From positions 463,217 to 527,216 of the forward strand of contig NZ_FPCG01000001.1 in the NCBI RefSeq assembly GCF_900116905.1: a DNA stretch of 64,000 bases, read 5' to 3'. The DNA is from Micrococcus terreus. Lineage in GTDB: Bacteria > Actinomycetota > Actinomycetes > Actinomycetales > Micrococcaceae. The translations under genes and the position numbers were made by a program. Of the stretch, positions 35,461-44,900 are shown one piece after another. The stretch's first letter is position 1. Every line of letters begins with the position of its first letter. The notes under the pieces are model-generated. The model was not told the DNA's origin. It made no database searches and worked only from the letters and a program-made list of their open reading frames with translations.

Positions 35461-36009
35461 TCAGGCCAGGTGACCTCCGGACGGACCCGACGGAGCGGTC
35501 GGCCCCTCACGGTCCACGGGGAACCGCCGGCCACGACTCGGCCACCGCACCGGACGCTCCGCGTAACCGCCTGCCTGCAGGCCGGCACCCCGCTCGAAGA
35601 GATTGCGCGAGGCCGTGTCCCCGGTGCGCAGCAGGGACCAGGCCACCGCCAGGCCGTAGAGCGGCAGGAAGGGCAGTCCCAGGCACCACGCCCACTGGGT
35701 GGCATGACGGGCCTCATGGGCCAGCAGCAGCGGCGTGATCCGGGTGCGCGGGCGGAAGAACACCACATTGCCCACCGTGAACGCCCCGCCGTCTGGAAAC
35801 GACCACCGGTAGCCGTGCGCCAGGATCAGGCCGTCCGGTCCCCGCTCGATCCGGCACCCGGCGCACAGGGCGCCCACCAGGCCCAGCACGCTGGACAGGT
35901 TCGCCGCGTTCCAGATCTGGCGCACGCGCAGAGCCCACCTCAACCCTCGCTCAGGCGAGCCGGGAGGTTTCGGCGAGGGGCCGTCGTCGGGATGGAGAAG
36001 CGGGTCCAT
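35461..36009 (-). CDS. Small HEXXH-containing membrane-associated protein
   Basis: A 182-residue protein I cannot assign to a named family. LLAHEARHATQWAW contains an HEXXH motif (HEARH) typical of zinc metallopeptidases of the DUF4157/M48-like type, followed directly by a hydrophobic helix (LGLPFLPLYGLAVAWSLL). A second hydrophobic segment lies near 45-62 and three Cys near 51-55. Similar 'HE.RH..Q' proteins in actinobacteria are annotated as hypothetical. The start ATG 36009 is six bases after a TACCCT box, so leaderless. Peptidase activity is unproven. Confidence 0.72.
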   Translation of the reverse strand: MDPLLHPDDGPSPKPPGSPERGLRWALRVRQIWNAANLSSVLGLVGALCAGCRIERGPDGLILAHGYRWSFPDGGAFTVGNVVFFRPRTRITPLLLAHEARHATQWAWCLGLPFLPLYGLAVAWSLLRTGDTASRNLFERGAGLQAGGYAERPVRWPSRGRRFPVDREGPTAPSGPSGGHLA

Positions 36010-36015
36010 GTCAGC

Positions 36016-36021
36016 AGGGTA
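36016..36021 (-). promoter_or_regulatory. Leaderless -10 box (TACCCT)
   Basis: On the minus strand TACCCT lies six bases before the ATG at 36009, with no ribosome binding site. Confidence 0.45.
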
Positions 36022-36080
36022 CGGGTCGCGCAGACTCGGGGTGCAGTGTGCAACGGGGCAAACGCGTCCGGCAGGGCACT

Positions 36081-36086
36081 TAGACT
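36081..36086 (+). promoter_or_regulatory. Probable pheST -10 box (TAGACT)
   Basis: TAGACT, giving a leader of about 57 bases before pheS. No T-box element, leader peptide or Phe-codon run is visible. Confidence 0.45.
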
Positions 36087-36149
36087 GGATGAGGCCCTGG
36101 TGAAGCGGGGCCCACACGAGTCCAGACCACCACAGGGGCATGCAGTCTT

Positions 36150-37229
36150 ATGACCGAATCCACGGATCAGGCTCCCGGGCAGAGGCCCGATCAGGAGATC
36201 TCACCGGCTGACGAGACCGCGGTGCAGGCCGCTGTCGAGCGTGCGCTGGCCGACTTCCAGGCCGCCGGCACCCTCGAGGAGCTCAAGACCGCACGGCTGG
36301 CGCACACCGGGGAGAAGGCCCCGCTGACCCTGGCCAACCGGGGAATCGGCAAGCTGCCCAAGGAGCAGAAGTCTGTGGCCGGCAAGCTCATGGGCGGCGC
36401 TCGCGGGCGGATGGAGAAGGCCCTGGCGGCCCGTACCGCGGTGCTCGAGGAGGAGCACGCCGCACGGATGCTGGTCGAGGAGACCGTGGATGTCACCCAG
36501 GCCGTGCGTCGCCGCCAGGTCGGCGCCCGCCACCCCCTGACCCTGCTCAGCGAGCGCGTGCAGGACATCTTCGTGGGCATGGGCTGGGAGATCGCCGAGG
36601 GCCCCGAGGTCGAGTCGGAGTGGTTCAACTTCGACTCCCTGAACTTCAAGCCGGACCACCCGGCCCGCGAGATGCAGGACACGTTCTTCGTGGACCCGCC
36701 CGAGTCCCACCTCCTCCTGCGCACCCACACCTCCCCGGTGCAGATGCGATCCATGCTCGAGCGCGGCGCCCCGGTCTATGTGCTCTGCCCCGGGCGGACC
36801 TTCCGCACCGATGAGCTCGACGCCACCCACACCCCGGTGTTCCACCAGTTCGAGGGCCTGGCCGTGGACAAGGGGCTGACCATGGCCCATCTGCGCGGCA
36901 CCCTGGAGTACTTCGCCCGGCAGATGTTCGGGCCGGAGGCCAAGATCCGTCTGCGCCCGAACTTCTTCCCCTTCACCGAGCCCTCCGCCGAGATGGACAT
37001 CTGGCATCCCGGAGCCAAGGGCGGCCCGGCCTGGATCGAATGGGGCGGCTGCGGCATGGTCCACCCCAACGAGCTGCGCGCCGCCGGCCTGGACCCGGAG
37101 GTCTACTCCGGCTTCGCCTTCGGCATGGGCGTGGAGCGCACCCTGATGTTCCGCAACGAGGTCCCGGACATGCGAGACATGATCGAGGGCGACGTCCGCT
37201 TCTCCCAGCACTTCGGAATGGAGATCTGA
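36150..37229 (+). CDS. pheS: Phenylalanyl-tRNA synthetase alpha subunit
   Basis: Catalytic subunit of the (alpha-beta)2 enzyme that charges tRNA-Phe. 359 residues: an N-terminal coiled coil (about 20-105) that contacts tRNA, then the class II core with motif 2 [19 protein letters not shown] and motif 3 [14 protein letters not shown] weak AGGGG site lies 11 bases before the ATG. Six bases separate it from pheT. Normal length. Confidence 0.98.
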   Translation: MTESTDQAPGQRPDQEISPADETAVQAAVERALADFQAAGTLEELKTARLAHTGEKAPLTLANRGIGKLPKEQKSVAGKLMGGARGRMEKALAARTAVLEEEHAARMLVEETVDVTQAVRRRQVGARHPLTLLSERVQDIFVGMGWEIAEGPEVESEWFNFDSLNFKPDHPAREMQDTFFVDPPESHLLLRTHTSPVQMRSMLERGAPVYVLCPGRTFRTDELDATHTPVFHQFEGLAVDKGLTMAHLRGTLEYFARQMFGPEAKIRLRPNFFPFTEPSAEMDIWHPGAKGGPAWIEWGGCGMVHPNELRAAGLDPEVYSGFAFGMGVERTLMFRNEVPDMRDMIEGDVRFSQHFGMEI

Positions 37230-37235
37230 TCACCC

Positions 37236-39800
37236 ATGCGCATCCCGCTGTCATGGCTTCGTGAATTCGTCCCGGTCCCGGCGGACGCCACCGCCGAGGA
37301 CGTCATGGCCGACCTGGTCACGGTCGGCTTCGAAGAAGAGGAGGTCCACCGCCCCCTCGATGAGATGTCCGGTCCGATCGTGGTCGGCCAGGTGCTGGAG
37401 ATGGTCCCCGAGCCCCAGTCCAACGGCAAGACCATCAACTGGTGCCAGGTCCGCGTGGCCCCCGAGGGACAGCCGCAGACACTGACCGGTGAGGGGATCG
37501 ATCCCTCCGGCGTGCAGGGGATCGTCTGCGGTGCCCACAACTTCTCCGTGGGGGACAAGGTGATCGTCACCCTGCCCGGTGCCGTCCTGCCCGGTGACTT
37601 CCGGATCTCCCCGCGCAAGACCTACGGACATGTCTCCGCGGGCATGATCGCCTCCGCACGGGAGCTGGGTCTGGGGGAGGATCATGACGGGATCATCGTG
37701 CTCTCCCGGATGGGCCTGGACCCGGAGATCGGCACTGACGTGCTCGAGCTGCTCCACCTGCGCGACGAGGCCGCCGAGATCAACGTCACCGCCGACCGCG
37801 GCTACGCCTTCTCCATCCGCGGTGTGGCCCGCGAGTACGCCCACGCCACCGGCACCGAGTTCACCGACCCCGCCTCACTGGTGTCCCCGCCGGAGGCGAA
37901 CCAGGACGGACACGAGGTCCGACTCGAGGACCAGGCGCCGATCTACGGTGTCCCCGGCTGCGACCGGTTCGTGGCCCGCACCGTCACCGGGATCGACCCC
38001 AACGCGCCCACTCCGGCGTGGATGAGCGCGCGCCTGCGCCTGGCCGGGATGCGCTCGATCTCCCTGCCGGTGGACATCTCCAACTACGTCATGTGGGAGC
38101 TGGGGCAGCCCCTGCACTTCTATGACCGTGAGAAGCTGCATGGGCCGATCGTGGTCCGCCGCGCCCATGAGGGTGAGCGCCTGACCACGCTGGACGGCAA
38201 GGACCGTGCCCTCTCCACCGAGGACGTGCTGATCACCGACGACCGCGGACCGATCGGTCTGGCCGGGGTGATGGGAGGTGCCGAGACCGAGGTCACCGAC
38301 GCCACCACCACCGTGCTGATCGAGTCCGCCCACTTCGACCCGGTGAGCATGGGCCGCACCCGCCGTCGGCACAAACTGCCCTCCGAGGCGTCCAAGCGCA
38401 ACGAGCGCGGAGTCGACTGGGAGATCGCCGACGAGGCCGCCGAACGTGCGGTCCAGCTGCTGGTCGAGCTGGCCGGCGGCACCGCCGAGCCCGGTGTGAC
38501 CGATGTGGGCACCCGCCCGGACCCCTCTGTGGTGCAGCTTCCCGCCGGGTTCCCCACCGCCCTGACCGGGGTGGAGTACACCGAGGAGCAGATCGAGCGT
38601 GTGCTCACCGACCTCGGTGCCACCGTGGAGCGTGGGCAGGATGCTGACGGGCAGACCACCTACACCGTGACCGCCCCGTCCTGGCGCTCCGACCTGGAGA
38701 TCCGTGAGGACCTGGTCGAGGAGATCGCCCGTCTGGTCGGCTACGACCAGATCCCGTCCGAGGTGCCGGTGGCGCCGCCGGGCCGTGGGCTGACCCGCGA
38801 GCAGTCCCAGCGTCGCCGTGTCCTGCAGGGCCTGGCCGATGCCGGGCTGACCGAGGTGCTGGCCTACCCGTTCGTCTCCGAGGCCCAGAACCGGCTGTTC
38901 GGCTCCGTCACCGCTGAGGAGGGCGCCGCCCAGCGGATGGTCCACCTGGCCAATCCGATCTCCGCTGAGTTCGGCTACCTGCGCACCTCGCTGCTGCCGG
39001 GCCTGTTGGAGATCCTGCGCCGCAACCACTCCCGTGGGTTCCGCGACCTGGCGCTCTACGAGTCCGGGCTGGTCTTCCTGCCCAGTGAGCAGCTCGGCAG
39101 CGCCTCCATCCCGCCGCTGGGGGCACGCCCGAGTGAGGACGTGCTGGCAGACCTGAACGCCGGCATCCCGCACCAGCCGCGCCGGATCGCCGCCGTGTTC
39201 GCCGGACACGACTCTGCCCCCGGTGCCGGCCATGCCCCGCGCAGCTGGGACTGGCAGGACGCCGTGGGCACCGCGCTGGACATCGCCCAGATCCTGGGTG
39301 TCCCGCTGACGGTGGCCCAGGGCGCCCATCAGGCGTTCCACCCCGGCCGCACCGCAGAACTGCGCCTCGCAGACGGATCGGCGGTCGGCGTGGCCGGCGA
39401 GCTGCTGCCCAAGCTGCTGGAGACCTCGGACCTGCCTGCACGCACGGTCGCGCTCGAGCTGGACCTGGACGCCCTGATGGCCGCCGCCGCGGACGTCGTG
39501 GTGGCCGGACCGATCTCCACCTATCCCGCCACCAGCCAGGACGTCGCCCTCGTGGTGGACACGGACACCGTGGCCGGGGACGTGCTCGCCACCCTGCGCG
39601 AGGGCGCCGGAGACCTGCTGGAGGACATCGCCCTGTTCGACGTCTACACCGGCACCGGCGTGCCCGAGGGCAGCAAGTCCCTGGCCTTCACCCTGCGCTT
39701 CCGTGCCCCGGACCGCACGCTCACCGCGGACGAGGCCTCCGAGGCGCGTGCCGCCGCCACGGCACTGGCCGCCGAGCGCCACGGAGCCGTGCAGCGCTGA
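37236..39800 (+). CDS. pheT: Phenylalanyl-tRNA synthetase beta subunit
   Basis: 854-residue partner subunit. Domains in order: N-terminal MRIPLSWLREFVPVP, the tRNA-binding (EMAP-like) fold at about 45-155 with VCGAHNFSVGD, the B3/B4 editing domain (about 225-400) that hydrolyses mischarged Tyr-tRNA, B5 (about 415-490), the synthetase-like core, and the C-terminal FDX-ACB anticodon-binding domain with STYPATSQDVALVVD. Its stop is followed two bases later by the phosphopantetheinyl transferase start, so the three genes are probably one transcript. Confidence 0.98.
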   Translation: MRIPLSWLREFVPVPADATAEDVMADLVTVGFEEEEVHRPLDEMSGPIVVGQVLEMVPEPQSNGKTINWCQVRVAPEGQPQTLTGEGIDPSGVQGIVCGAHNFSVGDKVIVTLPGAVLPGDFRISPRKTYGHVSAGMIASARELGLGEDHDGIIVLSRMGLDPEIGTDVLELLHLRDEAAEINVTADRGYAFSIRGVAREYAHATGTEFTDPASLVSPPEANQDGHEVRLEDQAPIYGVPGCDRFVARTVTGIDPNAPTPAWMSARLRLAGMRSISLPVDISNYVMWELGQPLHFYDREKLHGPIVVRRAHEGERLTTLDGKDRALSTEDVLITDDRGPIGLAGVMGGAETEVTDATTTVLIESAHFDPVSMGRTRRRHKLPSEASKRNERGVDWEIADEAAERAVQLLVELAGGTAEPGVTDVGTRPDPSVVQLPAGFPTALTGVEYTEEQIERVLTDLGATVERGQDADGQTTYTVTAPSWRSDLEIREDLVEEIARLVGYDQIPSEVPVAPPGRGLTREQSQRRRVLQGLADAGLTEVLAYPFVSEAQNRLFGSVTAEEGAAQRMVHLANPISAEFGYLRTSLLPGLLEILRRNHSRGFRDLALYESGLVFLPSEQLGSASIPPLGARPSEDVLADLNAGIPHQPRRIAAVFAGHDSAPGAGHAPRSWDWQDAVGTALDIAQILGVPLTVAQGAHQAFHPGRTAELRLADGSAVGVAGELLPKLLETSDLPARTVALELDLDALMAAAADVVVAGPISTYPATSQDVALVVDTDTVAGDVLATLREGAGDLLEDIALFDVYTGTGVPEGSKSLAFTLRFRAPDRTLTADEASEARAAATALAAERHGAVQR

Positions 39801-39802
39801 GC

Positions 39803-40534
39803 ATGAGTGCGGACCGGCACCATCGCCACGAGCAGAAGGACGGAGCCTCCACGCCGGGGGCTCCGTCCTGGCATGTGGTCCTGACCGGCCCCCGCACCCC
39901 GGACCAGCGCCGTGAGGCGCTCGACTTCCTGGCCGTCTCGCGCGGGTTCCGCCCGGGCACCTGGGACGCGGTCCACCAGTGCCCGGAGTGCGGCAGCGAC
40001 CAGCACGGCACCCCCTCGCTGCGGCTGACCTCCCTGGCGCGCAGGCGCCACGGCACCGGCCTTCCCGACGACGCCACGCCGGTTCCCTGCGTCAGCTTCA
40101 GCCGGGCCGGTGGCTGGCTGGCCACGGCGTGGCTGGAACCGGACGCGGCTCAGACCGGCTGGCGCATCGGAGTGGACATCGAGGTGGTCACCGGCCCAGC
40201 CTTCGCCACTGCAGACGGACTGGGCCCGGCGGAGAGCTCAGTGGGGTTCTCCGGTGCCGAGCAGCAGGCTGTGGCGGGGCTGCCCGAAGGCCAGCAGGCG
40301 GCCGTCCGCGCCACCCTCTGGGCCGTCAAGGAGGCCGTGGTCAAGGCACTGGGCACCGGATTCCGGGCCGACCCGTCCGAGTTGACGGTGGCCCGGACCG
40401 ACCCTGCCACGGGCGGACTCAGACTCGAGGTCCCCGATCACCCGGAGGCCGTGGTGGTGCTGGGCACCGACTGGCCCGGCGGGGAGCTGCCGGAAGGCCA
40501 GGTCGGAGCGGTCGTCCTGCTCAGCGTGGGCTGA
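39803..40534 (+). CDS. 4'-phosphopantetheinyl transferase, Sfp-like
   Basis: A 243-residue transferase that would attach the coenzyme A arm to a carrier-protein serine. Family residues: GVDIEVV (Mg-binding Asp and Glu) and WAVKEAVVKALGTGF (the WxxKEA motif). Upstream, CPECGSDQHGTPSL is the usual segment before the catalytic domain in this group, and VSFSRAGGW matches the 'S.SH' region. The nearest carrier protein in the window is the PosA-like protein 3.9 kb away. Its last 14 bases overlap the convergent aminopeptidase gene. Start two bases after pheT. Confidence 0.88.
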   Translation: MSADRHHRHEQKDGASTPGAPSWHVVLTGPRTPDQRREALDFLAVSRGFRPGTWDAVHQCPECGSDQHGTPSLRLTSLARRRHGTGLPDDATPVPCVSFSRAGGWLATAWLEPDAAQTGWRIGVDIEVVTGPAFATADGLGPAESSVGFSGAEQQAVAGLPEGQQAAVRATLWAVKEAVVKALGTGFRADPSELTVARTDPATGGLRLEVPDHPEAVVVLGTDWPGGELPEGQVGAVVLLSVG

Positions 40535-41972
40535 GGTCCTCCGGGAAGCCGGGCAGGGCCTTCACGAACAGCCAGGGGTGCATGACCTCGCGGACCCGCC
40601 CCTCCGGGATGCCTGCCGTGGAGAGGAAACGCTCGGCACAGGACAGGAACATCTCCGTGTCCACACTTCCGTGCAGATGTTCCTGCACCCAGGCCCGCAG
40701 CAGGGCGTCGAACAGCTCGGCACCCACCGTGCACCGCAGGGCGTACAGGGCCAGGGCGCCGCGCTTGTAGATCCGATCGTCGAACATCAGCTGGGCGCCG
40801 GGATCGGTCAGCACCAGATCCTGGGGCTGGGCGGCCAGCCTGCGCCAGGCGGTCTGCGCCTGCTCCCGGAGCGTGGCGTGGGCCGAGTCGGCACTCCAGA
40901 CCCATTCGCTGTAGCAGGCGAAGCCCTCGTGCAGCCAGATGTCCTTCCACTGCCGTACGGTCAGGGCATTGCCGAACCACTGGTGCGCCAGCTCGTGGGC
41001 GATCAGCCGCTCCGAGGCCCACGTCCCGTCCAGATGATTGGCCCCGAAGATGGACAGCGAAGCCGACTCCAGGGGGATCTCCAAGGCGTCATCGGTCACC
41101 ACCGCCGTGTACCGCTCATAGGGGTAGGGACCGTAGTGCCGCTCGAAGCAGGCCATCATCTCGTTCTGCAGGGCCAGCGCCCCCTGGGCCTGGCGCTTGA
41201 GCGCCGGGCTGACCGCCATGAACACCGGTGAGGCGACCTGACGCTGGGGCGTGAGGGGTCGTCGTCGGGACCCCGCGGAGAGCTCGGTGAGCTGGTACCG
41301 GCCGATCTGGACCGTGGCCAGGTACGCCGGGACCGGAGCGGTCAGCTCCCAGTCCCACTGCTCGCGCGAGGAGCGGCGCCGGTGACCGGACGGAACCCCG
41401 TTGCACACCGCCAGGTAGCCCGCGTCCGTGGTGATGCTGAAGCGGTAGGTGGACTTCACCGAGGGGTGGTCCACGCACGGGAACCAGGTGCTGGCGCCGT
41501 TGGGCTGGGCGGCCACCAGGACGCCGTCGGTCAGCTCCTCCCAGCCGACCTCACCCCAGGTGCCCCGGCGGAAGGTGGGGGTGCCGGAGTAGGGGATCTC
41601 CAGGTCCAGGTCCGTCCCGGCCGGCAGCTCCGTGGAGAGCTCGATCACCAGTCGATCCCGTCGCTTGACGGCCTTCTGGACCCGCACGGTGCCCGCTGAG
41701 GAACGGGCGGTGACCGTCCCGGGACGCAGCGGGGTGTGCAGATCCAGCTCGATCCGCCGCGTGGCGTGCTGGACGGTGCCGTGCAGCAGGGCCCGCCCGG
41801 AGATCCGATTGGCGGCCAGCTTGACCTCCACGTCCAGCTCATAGTGACGCACCGTGTAGTCCGGGGTGCCGTTGCCCGGGGTGTAGGGGTCCGGCAGGGC
41901 GGGGGAGTGGCCGTGCGAGCCGTGGGTGGCGGGTCCGGCGGTGGTGCCGGCGCTGGCGCTGCGGGGAGTCAT
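40521..41972 (-). CDS. M1 family metalloaminopeptidase
   Basis: A 483-residue gluzincin of the M1 family that cleaves N-terminal amino acids. Zinc ligands are His326 and His330 in LIAHELAHQWFGN and Glu349 in WLHEGFACYSEW. The N-terminal beta domain runs from about 35 to 225. The PNGASTWFPCVDHP region and the missing C-terminal ARM-repeat domain mark the short actinobacterial type. No signal peptide; a Ser/Gly/His-rich N-terminus of 30 residues. ATGA overlap with the PosA-like gene shows translational coupling, so a role with that protein's product is likely. Confidence 0.93.
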   Translation of the reverse strand: MTPRSASAGTTAGPATHGSHGHSPALPDPYTPGNGTPDYTVRHYELDVEVKLAANRISGRALLHGTVQHATRRIELDLHTPLRPGTVTARSSAGTVRVQKAVKRRDRLVIELSTELPAGTDLDLEIPYSGTPTFRRGTWGEVGWEELTDGVLVAAQPNGASTWFPCVDHPSVKSTYRFSITTDAGYLAVCNGVPSGHRRRSSREQWDWELTAPVPAYLATVQIGRYQLTELSAGSRRRPLTPQRQVASPVFMAVSPALKRQAQGALALQNEMMACFERHYGPYPYERYTAVVTDDALEIPLESASLSIFGANHLDGTWASERLIAHELAHQWFGNALTVRQWKDIWLHEGFACYSEWVWSADSAHATLREQAQTAWRRLAAQPQDLVLTDPGAQLMFDDRIYKRGALALYALRCTVGAELFDALLRAWVQEHLHGSVDTEMFLSCAERFLSTAGIPEGRVREVMHPWLFVKALPGFPEDLSPR

Positions 41973-44900
41973 GGTCTCACCTGTTCCTGTTGCTCCTGCT
42001 CCTTCTGTTCTCGTCTCTCCAGGCGTTCGATCGCCGCCTGGCGTCCCTTCACCTTGGGCCCCTTCCAGGGTCCTACCGGGTTGCCGATCCACCAGGAGTG
42101 GGGCGGGACGAACTCGCCGCGCATCACCAGGGACCCGGCGCCCACGGTGCCGGACTCGCCGATCCCGGCGGCCGGCAGGATCACCGAGTTGGGGCCGAGC
42201 GTGGAACCCGGTTCCAGCACCACGGTGTCTAGGGACATCACGCGGTCGTGGAAGAGGTGGGTCTGGACCACGCAGCCACGGTTGACCGTGGAGGAGTCGC
42301 CCAGGTGGACCAGATCGGCCTCCGGCAGCCAGTAGGACTCGCACCACACGCCGTGGCCGATCTGCGCTCCCAGCGCCCTGAGCCACCACACCAGGGACGG
42401 CGTGCCGGAGGCGGCGCGGCCGAACCAGGGTGCAGAGACCATCTCGATGAAGGTGTCCACCACCTCGTTGCGCCAGATGAACGAGCTCCACAGCGGGTGC
42501 TCCCCGGGCTGGATGCGTCCCATCAGCAGCTTCTTGGCCACCACGGAGGACCCGGCGGCCACCGCTCCGGCCACCATCAGCACGGCACCGCCGAGCAGGG
42601 CGGCCAGCCACCAGCCTCCCGGATCCGCACCGACGCCGGGGTCACCGGACGGACCGGAAGAGCCGCCGCCGAGCTGCGCCAGCCCGTCCAGGGCCAGCGC
42701 CACACCCAGGGCGATCACCACGGAGACCCACACGGGCACCATGCGCAGGCACTCCCAGGCGGTGCGCGCCCGCTTCAGATGGGCCGGCGGGGCGTAGGTC
42801 AGGGCATCGTCCGCGTCCACCTCGGTCCGGCGCAGGCGCACCGGGGGTGAGCCCAGCCAGGAGGACCCGGCCTTGGACTTCTTGGGGGCGGCCGAGAGCA
42901 CCGCCACCAGGGAGTTCTTGGAGACCTTGCGTCCGGCCGCGACCATGCCGGAGTTGCCCACGAACGAGCGCTTGCCGACCTTGACCTCGTCCACGTACAT
43001 CCAGCCGCCCGCCAGAGAGTAGGAGCCGACCATGGTGTCATCAGCCAGGAACGCGCCGTCACCGATCTCGGTCAACGAGGGCTGCAGGATCACGGTGGAG
43101 GCCTCCACGTTCTGACCCACGCGAGCACCGAGCCAGCGCAGCCAGACCGGGGTGAACCGGCCGGCGTAGAGCGGGAAGAGCAGGTCCCGGGCGGTGTCCA
43201 GGATGCGTTCGGTGGCCCAGACCTGCCAGCCCACCCGGGACCGCACGGCGTGGTGGCCGGGGGTGACCCCCACCGCGAGCAGTCGGACGGTCACCACAGT
43301 GAAGGCCATATTGGCCCCGAACCACACCAGCGCCATCAGCGGGGAGACCAGCAGCAGGCGCCAGGCCGAACCGAACAGGGTGCCCGGGGCGGTGCTCAGG
43401 GCCGGATCGGCGGACCAGTCCGGCCACCAGGTCAGAGACCACAGTCCCACCAGGGCGGCCAGCACTGCGGCCAGCACCGGAAGCAGGGCCAGCACCCCCG
43501 AGCCCAGTCCGGAGAGCACCAGCCAGCCGGTGGCCTTCGGAGGGGCGATGTTCGGTCCCTCGGCCTTGGCCTTGCCGCGGCGCTTCACGGGGGAGCCGGC
43601 GTAGTCCACGCCGGACTTGGTCTTGCCGGTCACGGTGGAGCCGGGTTGGATGATGGTCCCGTCCCCGATGCTGGCGCCGGGCATCAGGGTGGAGCGGGAC
43701 CCGACGACGGCCCCCTCACCGATGCTGACGGGCCCGATGTGCACCACGTCGCCGTCGATCCAGTAGCCGGACAGGTCCACTTCCGGCTCCACCGAGGAAT
43801 GGTCGCCCAGCTCCAGCAGACCCGTGACGGGAGGCACTGAGTGCAGATCCACTCCGGTCCCGATTCGGGCGCCGAGCAGACGCGCATAGGTGGGGACCCA
43901 CAGGGCACTGCCCAGGGACACGGGGTCCACCAGGTCTGCGATGTGCTGGGCCAGCCAGAGCCGCAGATGGACCTTCCCCGAGCGCGGATAGGAGCCGGGC
44001 CCCACTTCCTTGAGCAGCAGCCGCGCGGCGGCCACGGAGAGCAGCATCCGACCGGGAGGGGAGACGAAGACCAGCCACCCGGCCAGCACCCACCACCAGG
44101 AGACCGTGGGAGCTTCCGGCAGGATGCCCCAGGCGGCGGCCAGATTGGACGCGGCGGAGAGATAGACCACCCAGCGCATCGCCACCAGGATGAACAGCGG
44201 AATGCCCATCAGAGTCTGGAACACCTGGGCCTTGCGAGCGGTGCGGACCACCGGGCGTGGCTCCACCGGCTCCTGCGGCTGGCCGGACCCGTCGGCCGTG
44301 TCGCCCGTGACCGCCTCCACCAGGGCGCCGGCGCGCGGGTGGGCGTACACGTCCCGCACCGTCACCATGGGGTGGCGGGTGCGCAGCCGGGAGACCAGCT
44401 GGGCCGCGGCCAGTGAGCCGCCGCCGGAGGAGAAGAAGTCGCTGTCCAGATCTGCCGGTGGTGCGCCGAGCACATCGCGCCATTGGGCGAGCACCCACCC
44501 ACCGGGCGTGTCCTCGGGAAGGGGCAGGCCGCCGTCGGGATCTGCCGTGCCGGAACCCCCGCCCATGCCGGGCAGGGGCCAGGGCAGGGCGTCGCGGTCC
44601 ACCTTGCCGGACGTCTTGGTGGGCAGGGTCTCGACGACGGCCAGGCGCGGCACCAGCGCGGCCGGCAGCACGCGCTCCAGCTCGGCCCGCAACGCCGTCA
44701 GGTCCGGCTCGGGGGAGCCCTCCGGCACTCCGAGGTAGCCCACCAGCAGCTGGGTGCCGGCCGGGGTGGTCTTCACCGCCGCGGCACCGCCGGCCACCCC
44801 GGGCAGGGCCTGCAGGGCAGTGTCCACCTCGCCGAGCTCGATCCGGCGTCCACCGAGCTTGACCTGCTCATCGGCACGGCCGACGAACAGCAGGCCCTCG

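Noticed and set aside
36010..36149. T-box or phenylalanine attenuator before pheS
   Set aside because: No T-box core, no Phe-codon run and no terminator with a U-tract. The same applies to tyrS.
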